A DNA stretch of 64,000 bases from assembly GCA_028023455.1 (NCBI GenBank), contig JAQFVV010000032.1:1488001-1552000 (forward strand). The letters run 5' to 3'. Made by a program: the position numbers and the translations under genes. Below the pieces are notes generated by a model, which saw only the letters and a list, made by a program, of their open reading frames with translations, ran no database searches and was not told the DNA's origin. Positions 51,820 through 62,999 of this stretch are shown here, one piece after another (within the stretch, counting starts at the first letter, position 1; the number at the start of each line of letters is the position of its first letter). This DNA comes from Epiperipatus broadwayi (Eukaryota; Onychophora; Udeonychophora; Euonychophora; Peripatidae).

Positions 51820-53258
51820 GTAACTTGTGTGTGCATGAAAGATAATATTTTTAATTGATTATGATTAAAATTGTTTCTATGTTTTCAACTAAACATTAAA
51901 GTATTTGTATTATTTCTAGTATTAGTTAAATCATAAACATTATATTAGTTAATTCTTGAAATGGTATATTTACTTTCATATTATACAGCATGTTCAGTAT
52001 GTGTTGCAATTTCATTTATTAGAATTTCAAATTTGTATTTACATTTAAATACAAATGAAGTAAACTACTGATCAGCAAATACATAGTCATATATATAATC
52101 TCATATATGCAAATTTTTACAAATATATGAAAATGGAAGTGTGAATAATACAAACTGTTGGTAACCTCACAACAAATATTTGTACATTCACTCCAAAAGG
52201 ACAGTTCTGGTGAATTTGAGAGTTCCATTATAAATATAAATTAGAAAACATTGCACTGTGATAAGAATAAATTTAGTGTTTATAATATATCTTTGTATTT
52301 GGTATATTAGTAATTAGTATTATAATTTTTATTTTCAATTGTATTTTATTGTTGTTGAAGCAATACAGTATATGCTTTTAAAAAAAAGAACAATTTCAAG
52401 ACTACTTCTACACACAAAATATTAGATCTCTATTTTTAAAATCCATATTTTTAAGTATTTAAAAAGTTGAAATTTTCTGATTTTGTGTATACGATAAATA
52501 TACGACTCCCCCCCCCCTCCCACCTCATAAATAACATTAACTTTTAGTTATTTTCCATTTTAATTATGTATTATTAATAGTATCTAATTTCTAGTTTTCT
52601 ATTTTTTCCTTTATAGAAATGAGTAAACATACATTGTAAGAAAAAAAAAATATGTAATAGTGTGTAAAATATTTTATGTATAAGTATCCAAATACATCGT
52701 TATATATTAGTAATTGATTTAAATATTGCATAATTAAAATGGTACTCTTTACTTGTATAACTTAAGTAAAATCGTTTATAAAATTAATAAATAAAATGAA
52801 ATTACATTTCTTGAATGTATAATTTAACTTTTTATACCTTAGAAAGCTATTTCCAGCAACGCTTTAGTCAAACACATTTGAGTTATTTTTAACCGCTGCC
52901 AAGAAGATATTTTTAGATAGACTTGTAATGAATGTTATTAGCCTGAAGGAAAAAGAAAATACGCTGGTAATGATATGCCTCATTAATTTGAAAAGGGGGA
53001 GGAGGGATAATAATATTTTTTATTCATGGTGAACATTATTGATTTAAAAGGTGATCTACTTTGCATTCAAAATTTTTGCTTTAGTATTAAAATTCTAATC
53101 AAAGCTAAAGGTCATAAAATCTTCAGTCAAAAAATGTTTACAACTTAATCAAAATTAAAACAACAAAAATGTACTGATGTCGAAAGTCAATTTAAAAATC
53201 AAATGTTTAATATATTTATTTTGAAAAATGAAGATTATGATTGATAAAATTAACTTGT
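51820..53258. other. non-coding stretch
   Basis: AT-rich sequence, a C run at 52508-52518, and a minus-strand open frame at 52019-52228 with no recognisable motif. No exon was recognised. Confidence 0.4.
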
Positions 53259-53580
53259 CATCATCATCATTTTCGACTGGTCAATCCATTACAGGATAAA
53301 GATTTCTTAATATTTAATCCAAATTCCTTAATTCAATGCTTCTCTTCTCAATATCCAACAAAATTTCTTATCCATCTATCTCACACTTTGTTTCTTTCTA
53401 GATCTTTGATAGTATGTTCAAATCCTATCTGGCTTCAAAAATGCATAAACCAGCTTCAGTGTAGCCTTTTAATTTTTCCAGAGTTTATTTTCTCACCCAT
53501 ATATTTCATTTTCAATTCCTTTCTTTTTATTTCCAATGTCCAAGTTTAGATACACAAGCAAGTACTAATAAGGCATTTAT
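53259..53580 (-). pseudogene. 3' fragment of an old RTE retrotransposon
   Basis: On the minus strand the fragment ends in (TGA)n preceded by CTTTATCCTGTAATGGATTG, matching the intact element's CTTCATCCTGCAGTGGATTG. Upstream of it the frame carries WILRREALN, then EIFILQW, against WRREAKDRKRWIELGEIFIL in the intact copy, and further up a KIKRL trace. It is 5'-truncated, as is common for LINEs, and it is broken by stops. Confidence 0.8.
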
Positions 53581-54784
53581 ATAAAGATACTTTTTCCAGC
53601 TCATAGGCATATTTTTTTTTAATATAAATCTTTTTTTGCCATGAGCACTCCTAAATTTAATTCTGTAATTAATTAATTTCATCCATTATGTTTTAATCTT
53701 TTATTAATAATCTGATCAAGATTTTTTTTATTTATTTAATTTTATAATTTGAAAGTGAGATCAGGTAGAAGCTCCAGATTCACCAGACTATTTGTTATTT
53801 TTAATTCAGTAATAAGATTTCTTTTTGATAGTAAATTTATTTCATTAAGTAAAGTTTTTAACTAGCTGTCAACATAATATAAAACATATCTGAATCTCAA
53901 TTTATTTGCTTCTAATTGAGATAGAAATGGTCTACTTATAGCTTTCACCTCTGAGGAATTGAGTTTTAATGACTATATTTTCTATATATAAAATTTGTTG
54001 CTGAATGATGCAGTGTAAATTCATAAAATTTTAAATGGTTATGATAGTTGTAAAACTGTTAATTGTCATTAAAATATATTTATTTTTGTAGTAAGCATTA
54101 TTAATATCACATAGAATACAAATAATTGCATTGATAATTGATACATTGCTTATCTAATTACAAGAAATACTAACATTTGTTACTAAATAGTTACATATTT
54201 AATAAATAAATTTAAAACAAACAAATATTAAAACATAAGGTTACTTATTTGAAAATTAAATATTTTTTACAAAAATAGTACATGGTGCAAAATAAAAGTA
54301 GTTATTGAAACTTGCCATGTAATTACAGTTATGCAGTTCTAAGTAACTATGTACATGTCCCAGCAATGCCAAAGTCTAGTCTGCTTTTTATCTTATTGAA
54401 GTTATTTTAAAATAATGATTGAAATTTCCAAGATATAGAACTGAAGGTCAAATGATATTTCAGAAACCAGAGGATGAAATGAATGAATATGATTATATTT
54501 ATATTTAGGAATAATCCCCTGCTTATATTATTAATTAATACATTTAACGAAGAGGATTGAAAAGGAATATTGGTAGATATTAGGTTGTGATAGAATTGTA
54601 TTGAAGAACACTCAAGTATAACATTTTCCATAATTTATTTCCTTTTTTCTTCACAAAGCAGCAGGTAGCCTCACTATTTATATCAGTTATTTTTATACAA
54701 AGGATATAATTAGTAAATAGAGCTCAAATTTATATTGATTTAGAAATCCAGGTATTGATTTTCTAATACTAATGCTTGAATTTT

Positions 54785-57700
54785 CTTATAAGATAAAGGA
54801 GACCCTTTGATTCCTCTTGGAAGCCTTAAAGGAACCGAGCAGGGCAAATTCCTAATGTCCACTCCATACATTCTTGTCATTGCAGCTGTTATTACTATGT
54901 GATTATTCATATAGTATACGAACACGGATGGGCTGCTCACCAACACGCATTAGCCAGCTTGGTGAGTTTATTGGCTTTTTACCTCCGAGTTTAAGAATAT
55001 TTTTTCAATATATACAATCATGACAGACAAAAATAAATCATGGCCCTTATTCCCAGGAGGCTGTAAAGTCACCAACCAAGGCAGCGGTTGGTGGCCGAAG
55101 GCGGAGGGTGCTAAGAATCCCCTGATTGCGAACGCAGGCTGCCATTTGATGACGACTTTTTATTTAGGTACTTACAACTGCAGATCACTTTCAAGTGAAG
55201 GAAGATTGCAAGAGTTAGAAGAAGAACTGTCTTATATTAAATGGGACATTATTGGACTTTGTGAAGTTAGAAGAAAAGGTGAAGAAACAATTGAATTAAA
55301 AAGTGGACATATACTCTACTATAAAGGCACAAATATTGGAAATACAAGTGGAGTAGGATTCATTATAAATAAAAAATGGAAGAATAACATTGTGGAGATT
55401 GATGGTGTATCAGACAGAGTGGCAAGATTAGTTTTACAACTTAATAGCAGATACCAAATGCAGATAATTCAGGTTTATGCCCCAACAAGTTCTCATAGTG
55501 ATGAAGTTATAGAAGATTTTTATATGGATGTACAAAAGGCTTTTGATCAGAGTAAACAACATTTTAAAATTGTTATGGGAGACTTTAATGCTAGAATTGG
55601 TAAACAAATGAAAGATGAAAATGCTGTAGGTAATTTTGGTTATGGTAATAGAAATGAGAGAGGACATAGACTTGTGGAGTTTGCAGAAAAAGAAAAACTT
55701 TATATTATGAATTCTTTTTTTAAGAAAAATGTTAAAAGGAAATGGACATGGAAGCATCCAAATGAAGGTACAGCAGAATTGGATTATATTTTGACTAACC
55801 GAAAATACATATTTCAAGATTGTAATGTTCTTAATAAATTTAACACAGGAAGTGATCACCGATTAGTAAGATGTAAGATACATGTTAATGTAAAACTAGA
55901 GAGACAAAAATTATTAAGGAAAACAATATTTACAGTTGATATTCCTAATCTTCAGAAACATTCTAATGAGTTTAAATTAGAACTTACAAATCGGTTTCAA
56001 GTATTAGTAGATTTTGAACATGATTCAGATTTAAATGACATTAATAGGAAAATAAGTGATACACTTTTAAAAACTGCAACAAAGATAGCTGGTAGAAAAA
56101 AGCAACAATTGACCAGTAAAATTTCTACTGAGACTAGAGAATTTATGAAGAAAAGAAGGAATATGAGGATATACAACAATGATGCATTAAAAAAGATTGA
56201 ATATCTCGAATTTTGTAAAATGGTGCGGAAAAGAGTTGAAAACGATATAAGAAATTATAATTGTGAACTAGCAAGGAAAGCTGTAGAAGAGAATAAAAGT
56301 CTAAAGAGTGTAAAGCAACATTTTGGTATTGGTAGGAAATTTATATCTGCAATAAGAAAAAAAGATGGCATTATTACTAAAAAGAGAGATGACATCATAA
56401 AATGTGTAGAAGACTTCTATCAAGAATTATATAGTAATAAAGAACAAGTGCCTCCTATACATATTATATCTTCCGAATTGCCCAGAATTTTGAATGAGGA
56501 AGTGAGACATGCAATTAAATTTATGAAGAAAGGGAAGGCTCCAGGTAATGATGGAATTGTAATTGATATGTTAAAAGAAGCAGGTGAAGAAATAGAAACA
56601 ATTTTAGCAAAGTTATATACCAAATGTCTAAATGATAAAGATGTACCAGATGATTGGAAGAATGCAGTATTAATATTAATATTTAAAAAAGGTGATAAAG
56701 AAGATATTAGAAATTACAGACCTATCAGTCTTTTATCAGTTTTATACAAAATTTTTACTAAGATAATTACAACTCGTCTACAGAAAACACTGGATTTCCA
56801 CCAACCAAGAGAACAAGCTGGATTTAAAAGTGGTTTTAGTACAGTAGATCATATCCAGGTATTGAGAGAAATTATAGAAAGGACAAATGAATATGAGTTG
56901 CCATTATGCTTAGGATTTATAGACTATGAAAAGGCATTTGATTCTATAAACATTTCTTCAGTGATTAAAGCATTGGATCATCAAGGTGTAGATCCAGGAT
57001 ATTGTCATATTTTGAAGAATATTTATAAAAATGCAACAGCAACAATTAGATTACATAATGATAGTAGGAAAATCAACATTGAAAAGGGTGTAAGACAGGG
57101 TGACTCCATATCTCCTAAACTTTTTACAGCAGTGCTACAAGAAGTATTTTGTGGATTAAAATGGGAAACTAAAGGAGTGAAAGTAAATGGAGATTATTTA
57201 AGTCATTTAGATTTTGCAGATGATGTAGTTGTTTTTGCAAATAATGCTTTAGAGCTACAGGAAATGTTGCAGGAGTTATCAGATGAAAGTAGGAAAGTAG
57301 GATTAAAGATAAATGTTAAAAAGACTAAAGTAATGTTTAATAGATTTTCTCAAAATATGAAAATAAAGATTGATTATGATGAGTTAGAAGAAGTTAACTG
57401 TTACAAATACCTTGGTCAGATTATTAATACAGATGGAAATATAATGGATGAAATTAACCATAGAATTAAACTTGGTTGGAGTGCTTTTGGTAGAAATAAC
57501 TTGATACTAAAAGGAAATATGCCTATGTGTTTGAAAAGGAAGGTTTTTAATAAATGTGTTTTGCCAGTTCTTACTTATGGATCTGAGACTTGGACACTTA
57601 ATAGAAGAGCAATACAGAGACTTCAGACCACCCAAAGAAGTATGGAGAGATGCATGTTGGGAGTAACAAGAAGGGATCGAAAACGCAATGTATGGGTAAG

Positions 57701-57993
57701 AGAACAAACAGGTGTTACTGACCTCATTGAAAAAATTAAAAGACTGAAGTGGAGTTGGGCTGGACATATTGTTAGAAGAGATGATAACAGATGGACAATT
57801 GAAATTTTAAACTGGATTCCAAGAGATTGTAAAAGACCCAGAAAGAGACCACATGTGAGATGGATGGATGAAATAAGAAAGTGTGCAGGAGTGATGTGGA
57901 GAAGAGAAGCTAAAGATAGGAAAAGATGGATTGAACTTGGAGAGATCTTCATCCTGCAGTGGATTGACAATGGTTGATGATGATGATGATGAA
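54785..57993 (+). mobile_element. near full-length RTE-clade non-LTR retrotransposon
   Basis: The element includes a 5' untranslated region (about 54785-55019), one long open reading frame (55020-57977) and a short 3' end of TGA repeats (57975-57992), which is the usual 3' tail of RTE elements. The 5' limit is set by where similarity to the old copy at 35205-37075 fades, so it is approximate. A target-site duplication was not identified. Confidence 0.8.
55020..57977 (+). CDS. endonuclease-reverse transcriptase of RTE retrotransposon
   Basis: The 985-residue open frame has no stop. An apurinic-type endonuclease (residues about 45-285) keeps its catalytic motifs: TYNCRS (Asn53), CEVRRK (Glu92), VYAPTS (Tyr153), MGDFNAR (Asp188) and GSDHRL (278-280). 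The reverse transcriptase (about 490-800) keeps GKAPGNDG, FKKGDKEDIRNYRPISLL, REQAGF, FIDYEKAFD (Asp635), GVRQGDSISP, FADDVVVFA (Asp734/Asp735) and YKYLGQI. The C-terminus (RRAIQRLQTTQRSMERCMLG, GHIVRRDDNRW, RPHVRWMDEIRK) is that of insect-type RTE proteins, often annotated craniofacial development protein 2-like. Such a protein nicks the target and copies its own RNA there. It is probably competent or recently so. Orientation is the same as the host STAMBP exon. Confidence 0.93.
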   Translation: MTDKNKSWPLFPGGCKVTNQGSGWWPKAEGAKNPLIANAGCHLMTTFYLGTYNCRSLSSEGRLQELEEELSYIKWDIIGLCEVRRKGEETIELKSGHILYYKGTNIGNTSGVGFIINKKWKNNIVEIDGVSDRVARLVLQLNSRYQMQIIQVYAPTSSHSDEVIEDFYMDVQKAFDQSKQHFKIVMGDFNARIGKQMKDENAVGNFGYGNRNERGHRLVEFAEKEKLYIMNSFFKKNVKRKWTWKHPNEGTAELDYILTNRKYIFQDCNVLNKFNTGSDHRLVRCKIHVNVKLERQKLLRKTIFTVDIPNLQKHSNEFKLELTNRFQVLVDFEHDSDLNDINRKISDTLLKTATKIAGRKKQQLTSKISTETREFMKKRRNMRIYNNDALKKIEYLEFCKMVRKRVENDIRNYNCELARKAVEENKSLKSVKQHFGIGRKFISAIRKKDGIITKKRDDIIKCVEDFYQELYSNKEQVPPIHIISSELPRILNEEVRHAIKFMKKGKAPGNDGIVIDMLKEAGEEIETILAKLYTKCLNDKDVPDDWKNAVLILIFKKGDKEDIRNYRPISLLSVLYKIFTKIITTRLQKTLDFHQPREQAGFKSGFSTVDHIQVLREIIERTNEYELPLCLGFIDYEKAFDSINISSVIKALDHQGVDPGYCHILKNIYKNATATIRLHNDSRKINIEKGVRQGDSISPKLFTAVLQEVFCGLKWETKGVKVNGDYLSHLDFADDVVVFANNALELQEMLQELSDESRKVGLKINVKKTKVMFNRFSQNMKIKIDYDELEEVNCYKYLGQIINTDGNIMDEINHRIKLGWSAFGRNNLILKGNMPMCLKRKVFNKCVLPVLTYGSETWTLNRRAIQRLQTTQRSMERCMLGVTRRDRKRNVWVREQTGVTDLIEKIKRLKWSWAGHIVRRDDNRWTIEILNWIPRDCKRPRKRPHVRWMDEIRKCAGVMWRREAKDRKRWIELGEIFILQWIDNG

Positions 57994-60036
57994 TAGATAA
58001 TGATATATTTACAAACAAAACTAATTTTTTTTTTTTTTTGCAGTTAGGGATAAAGTGTCAGTAAATGTAAAGTAAAGTGAAGGTATTTATTTCAGGATAG
58101 AAGATCATAATTTTGAGTCATTTGGTTGTTGCTGCAAATGAAAGATGGAAATGAACTAACATTACTCTTGGAATGTTTTTTTTTTTTTACATTTTTCTTA
58201 ATCTGGTTGCTGCTGATTTTCTGCCCAATATATATTTGCTATAGCTTTGTAGGTCTTTGTTGTAGTATATAGATCCAGTATTTTTATTTGTCACCTAAAA
58301 TAACAAATGAGTTCTCCCACTAGAAATTTTAGTAGTTAATGATTGTTTATTTGCAATCTGAATGTGTTGTACATTCAATGATATGAATGGCAATCTTAAT
58401 GTTAGCTATGTAATATAACATTCAGAATAATTCTTTCGTGATCTGAATTACTTACAGAACAGTGCAGTTCATAGGCTTAACAAATAATAAGATTAGGTGA
58501 ACCTTTATAACTATAGGCTCACTTTGGCACTTACAGTGATGATCTACTCTGTCATCTTTTGTCTTGGCTCTTCAATCTTCCATTCTCCTGCTGCAACAAT
58601 TGAATGGAAACAACAATTCCAATCAGGCATCTTATTAGTTTTCTTGGTTTTTATGTTGAATCTTACTTTTGTTCTCAGAAGTTGCTAATTGTAATTTTAT
58701 TTAAGATGGTCCACATTCATAAGGTTTTACCAATTAATCCTATAAATAAGGAATTGAGTTTATCTTAGACAATCCCAACTTGTGAAAGGTAGTTTTAAAA
58801 TATTTTTGTGACTAAAAGCGAGTTTTATATTATTAGTCTCTGTGTATTAATTATATGTTAAAAAATAGGAAAACCCAAGAATTTATGGGGAGGAAAATTA
58901 TAAATAGACTTTTAAGTATTTGTTTTCATTTAAAGATGATCCATGTAGATAATTTATTTTTATTAAAGGTAAAAGAATAATTTTCCAATCTAGAATTAAG
59001 TCATGGCAAATGTTTTCTAAAAGAAAAAAATAACCAAGTCCTTCATTTAAGTTGACTTTTTGAAAAAGGATATGTATCTGGCAATTGATAACTAAAAATG
59101 AAAAACTTAAGGGAGAACTTTGAAGGATTGGATTAAGAGAGGGAGAAAATATATTTTAAAATATAATACAGAATATTTTGTCACTAATATTTTTTTAATT
59201 CTTATTTTGTGCTTAATAATGACAATTGTTTATTTTTATTTTTTTTTTACTTAAAATTTTTATGATTTCTAAATATAAAAATATGCATTGTGGATGATAT
59301 CTATTGCTTCCTCAAATTATAAAGAATAATAAATGCTAGTGTATTTTTTTAAAAAAAATTGAATGAAATATAAATAAAACTCTTCTTTTTTTTTTAAGCC
59401 ACCCAAAAGCAAATATATTTTAAAAAACTGAAGATTTATACTAAACAAGACTACTTTTTTATTGATTATTCTCTATAGATGCTTCTAACAAAATATTTAC
59501 TTTCTTATGTTATTGTGTACAACACACATATATAGTTTGTGAATGCATATTTGCCTCTCATGCATTTAGTTTCTTGATTAGTAAATAACTTTTGGAAGAG
59601 TGCTGTTGAAAGTTTATTATCCTGTCAATTATATATATATAATGTGCATGTATTTAGTAAGCCTTATGAATATTGATTAATGATTAAGCATACATAGATA
59701 AGTAGGTAAATAGATAAACAAGAATTATTTGGAATTAAAAAATAAAGCAGACTGCACTTAACATAAAAATATCTGGGCAGCAATATTAAATAAATAACAA
59801 AAAATAAAAAAGAAATAGGAGTTTTCAAATAAAACTAAAGATTGGTTGAATGTCTAACAAAGATATATAATCTATCATGGATCAAGGAAATAGAACTATG
59901 AATATATTTCAGAATAAGTTAATGTATAATCAGTATTAGTTTTATATTATAATAAAATATTCAGATAATAATACTGTAGTCAGAGATTTCTTATGTTTTG
60001 CACTCCATGAAGCATTTAATTTTTGGATATTTACAT
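57994..60036. other. non-coding stretch
   Basis: AT-rich sequence with several poly-T tracts just after the RTE end (58027-58040, 58172-58190) and no coding similarity found. The open frame at 58497-58688 is hydrophobic with no family recognised. Confidence 0.4.
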
Positions 60037-60239
60037 ATTAGTCCTGCAACATATATCCGAACTGATATGCCTTTTCACATTCATATCAATCCATTGATAA
60101 ATTTTTAATCTTGTCATGTGTTCAAATAACGTATACATGATATTTTTTCCACAAGATTTACAAAGTTATCGGCAGTCTGAATACGTACGTGAAAAAACAT
60201 AGCAGTTCTGATATATGTTGCAGGACTAATACATAATAT

Positions 60240-60430
60240 GAATTTTATCCAAAAATCAATCCTTACAACATACATTTTTAACAATACTGAAAATATTGAT
60301 TTGACATTTAAAAAAATCTGAACTATGACATGCTAACAATACTAAAAATATGAGTTTCATCCAAAGATGAATCGTAAAAGTACATTTTTAACAATAGTAA
60401 AAATATTGATTTGATATTTAAAAAATGTAA
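60240..60430. repeat. short tandem duplication (~110 bp units)
   Basis: ACATTTTTAACAATACTGAA followed by AATATTGATTTGACATTTAA occurs at about 60272 and again, with single-base changes, at about 60382. Each copy is preceded by a CATCCAAAxATxAATC-like phrase. It lies between the internal terminus and the transposase remnant. Confidence 0.6.
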
Positions 60431-60639
60431 AATATGATACGCCATTACACAATTGCCAAATGTAGCTTTAAATACAGACCAAACAATCAATACCCTAAAA
60501 TATTAGAAAAAAAACATAAAATATATACATACGATACTTACCATGTAATATATAACAGGAATTGTCGCAATGAAACAGTCATTTTGTCTCTTCTACTTTA
60601 TTTTAAGTGGATAAATTTTTTCCCCAAAATGGAGACTAA

Positions 60640-61310
60640 AAGTAAAAATTTTATTTTTCCCAAAATGCACACTTACTTAATATGTGTTTGTATTTGTGAT
60701 TCACCCGAAAATGATCATAACAGCACTTCATAATTCAGCATTTTTTTAGGCCTTCCAATAGTAGGAATAAATTGTCAATCCCTCTTCCACATTTTGTTTC
60801 ACTGCTTCCATAAGAGTTGCCACTGTTCTATCATTAATTATCATGCTAAAAAAAACTCGTAGGCCTCCCTGCAAAGCCACCAAACATCAACTGTTTGGGA
60901 AGAATTTGTCTAACTTGGTTTTGACAATTTTGACATCTTTGTTAGGGCTTCCAATTTTACATTTTCTTGAAAATATTAAACAGCATTCATTTCAGTAGTG
61001 GGTAAAAATCATTGAATCAAAACTATGACTACAAATTAAAGTAAAATCCCTCTTCCACTTTTTGTTTCATGGCTTCCATAAGAGTTGCCGCTGTTCTATC
61101 ATTGTTATAAACCACTTGTCGGTCTCCCTGCACATGCCCCCAAAACATCCACTGTTTGGAAAGGATTCATCCAGCTTGGTTTTGAAAAGGATCTTATCAA
61201 TTTAGACAATTTTGTTATGGCCTCCAATTTTACATTTTCTTGAAAATATAAATTGCATTCTAGTCAATAGCAGGTAAAAATCATTGAACCAAAACTAAAA
61301 ATACAAATAA
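60640..61310 (-). pseudogene. Merlin (IS1595/DDE) transposase remnant, partly duplicated
   Basis: Read on the minus strand, two tandem ~270-bp blocks (61310-61046 and 61035-60770) each carry the same transposase piece. They contain KIGG.NKIV.I (the I-G-G...EID start of the DDE domain), TKLD, a Q.MFGG or FGG trace, then NDRTAATLMEAMKQKVEEG or NDRTVATLMEAVKQNVEEG. Only the second block continues into LTIYSYYWKA and about 60700 DHFRVNHKYKH, matching the D.W.AY and H..VNH.. parts of the family. Stops and frameshifts abound. The family call rests on the order of these motifs. Confidence 0.75.
60770..61310. repeat. ~275-bp tandem duplication inside the Merlin element
   Basis: Units 60770-61035 and 61046-61310 share CCCTCTTCCAC, TTCCATAAGAGTTGCC, GTTCTATCATT, TCCAATTTTACATTTTCTTG and GGTAAAAATCATTGAA in the same order. 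Differences are spread along the units, indicating an old duplication. Confidence 0.8.
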
Positions 61311-61445
61311 AGTAAAAAATAGTTATCATACAAAAAAAAGTATGTTATTGGATGAGATCAGATCAGATTGCAGGGTTTATTTGATGCGATTACACATTTA
61401 TCATGGATGTGAAAAGGGATACCATCTCTATGTTGCAGGACTAAT

Positions 61446-62640
61446 GCGTAAGTAATAATTTTTGTTTTAGTCAATAGACTAAATTATGATTTAATAGAAC
61501 TACTGAGTCTAATAAAGGATTGGATCTAACAAATTTGGTTCTTTACTCAAGTTGTGATCAATTTAGAACTTTTTACAGTTTGGGATTAATAGTAATTTAA
61601 CTTTATTTATACTCACTATTGGTTCTTTGATGTGGATGTGAGCATTGGTATACTGCATTTGATCTGTGGATTAAAGAATACATAAATTTGAATGGTCTTT
61701 TTAATTTTGCCTAATTTTAAATCCATCAAATATGCTTATATGTTGTTTGTAAGTGTAGCTGTATATTCTCATGATTTGGATTAATAATGAAGAAAATATT
61801 AAAGATGACACATTAAATAAATGTGGATCATCATATAAATGACTATATCATTATTATTTGTATCACTTTAAATTGCAAGTAATAGTAGTCATTATTCTTT
61901 TGATAGTTTAGTTTTTGGTTATACAATTTCTATTGAAAATTTTATGTATGTTGAAAGTGTTGATTTAACTTCTTGCATAACATCTTTTTATTTGAAATAC
62001 AAATTAAAAATTTATTCAGCCTTTTTTCTCTTGAAAATATTATTGTTTTGTTTATTTTTAATGTAAAATGATTTTTTAAAGTATAAATATCTCTAATATC
62101 CATTATTTTAATCAACTTTGATAGACAACTTATTACAACAATATTATGTTTTATTTTTTCTAATTTAAGAATTAAAAGCAATAAAATATCACATGACTAT
62201 AACTTTATTTCAGCTTACTCATTCCTGTTTCGTCAGCATATTTTTTTCTTCGCACCTCTAAATGAGACTTAACAAGTGGCAACTATTAATTACTAAGCTT
62301 ACAGAAGATGACATAGAGATGTGAAGAAAAAATAATTTAAGAAATCTAATATGGCCAAAGACACTTTTTGTGTCATAGGAATTGTTTGTAGTGAGGTGTT
62401 TGTTTCAAAGTTGCATTCACATTGAGAAGTTTTAAACTTAAGAATTTTAATTGGCTTCCTCATTTATAATGTAAATGCAACTTTGGATAATAAAGCTAAG
62501 ATAAAACAACCTTTAAATAATTTATTACAGGGTGGTTTTTTTAAAACCTATTCATAAAAGAACAGTAAACAAGGTGTATTATCCAACTAGATTTGTCATT
62601 GCTAGGTGTTGAGGGTTTGAATGATTTTTCATCTTTATTT
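61446..62640. other. non-coding stretch
   Basis: AT-rich with one minus-strand open frame (61942-62181) of low-complexity composition. Nothing else was recognised. Confidence 0.4.
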
Positions 62641-62990
62641 TACTCTCTAAGTGGTCTATAATATTGCCTACCCTGAAAAATTTTGTAGATCATCATATTA
62701 TGGTGAGACTAGGGCCTCTCTCTCCACTAGGCTATCGCAACACACTTATTCTTATAATAAAGCGTTGTTGTACACTGCTCATAGTTCAGTTTTTGTGCAG
62801 CACTGTGCTTCAGCTGGGCATGATTGTCAACTGGGAAATCCAGTGGTGGTATGCAGAGAGCGGCATGATCTAAAAAGAAAGATAAAATAAGCTTTCTTTA
62901 TATCTAGAGATGGCGATGCCATCAATAGAAAAGAGTCTTGCTACAAAATATCCAAGAAATGGAATGCATAATTATTTCATTTGCATAAAT
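62640..62990 (+). pseudogene. Penelope-like element GIY-YIG endonuclease remnant
   Basis: The frame from 62648 reads VVYNIAYPEKFCRSSYYGET followed by RASLSTRLSQHT, then SSVFVQHCASAGHDCQLGNP, VVVCRERHDLKRKIK, a stop, and AFFISRDGDAINRKES. This is the GIY-YIG endonuclease domain that ends Penelope-like retroelement proteins (VY.I.C..C...YIGET.R.L..RL.EH...H...GH......RE....RKI.EA..I......INR). The nuclease Tyr/Gly-Glu-Thr and Arg residues are recognisable. The reverse transcriptase that should precede it is absent, and a stop splits it near 62888, so it is a truncated dead copy. Confidence 0.7.
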
Positions 62991-62999
62991 TTGCATCAC

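Larger units (their letters stand above)
60037..61444 (-). mobile_element. dead Merlin-superfamily DNA transposon
   Basis: Long terminal inverted repeats are present. The left end TTAGTCCTGCAACATATATC, followed by CCTTTTCACATTCAT, matches the reverse of the right end (TTAGTCCTGCAACATAGAGA, then CCCTTTTCACATCCAT). The interior encodes Merlin (IS1595-like DDE) transposase remnants on the minus strand. An internal inverted copy of the same terminus ends at about 60231, so 60037-60231 could by itself be a nested MITE. The 8-9 bp target duplication typical of Merlin was not found. Confidence 0.7.

Noticed and set aside
55434-55859. 141-codon antisense frame, and other minus-strand frames, inside 55020-57977
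   Set aside because: These are shadows of the AT-rich RTE coding frame. They have no motif of their own.
60434-60733. 99-codon plus-strand frame
   Set aside because: It runs antisense to the Merlin transposase remnant and has no similarity recognised on reading.
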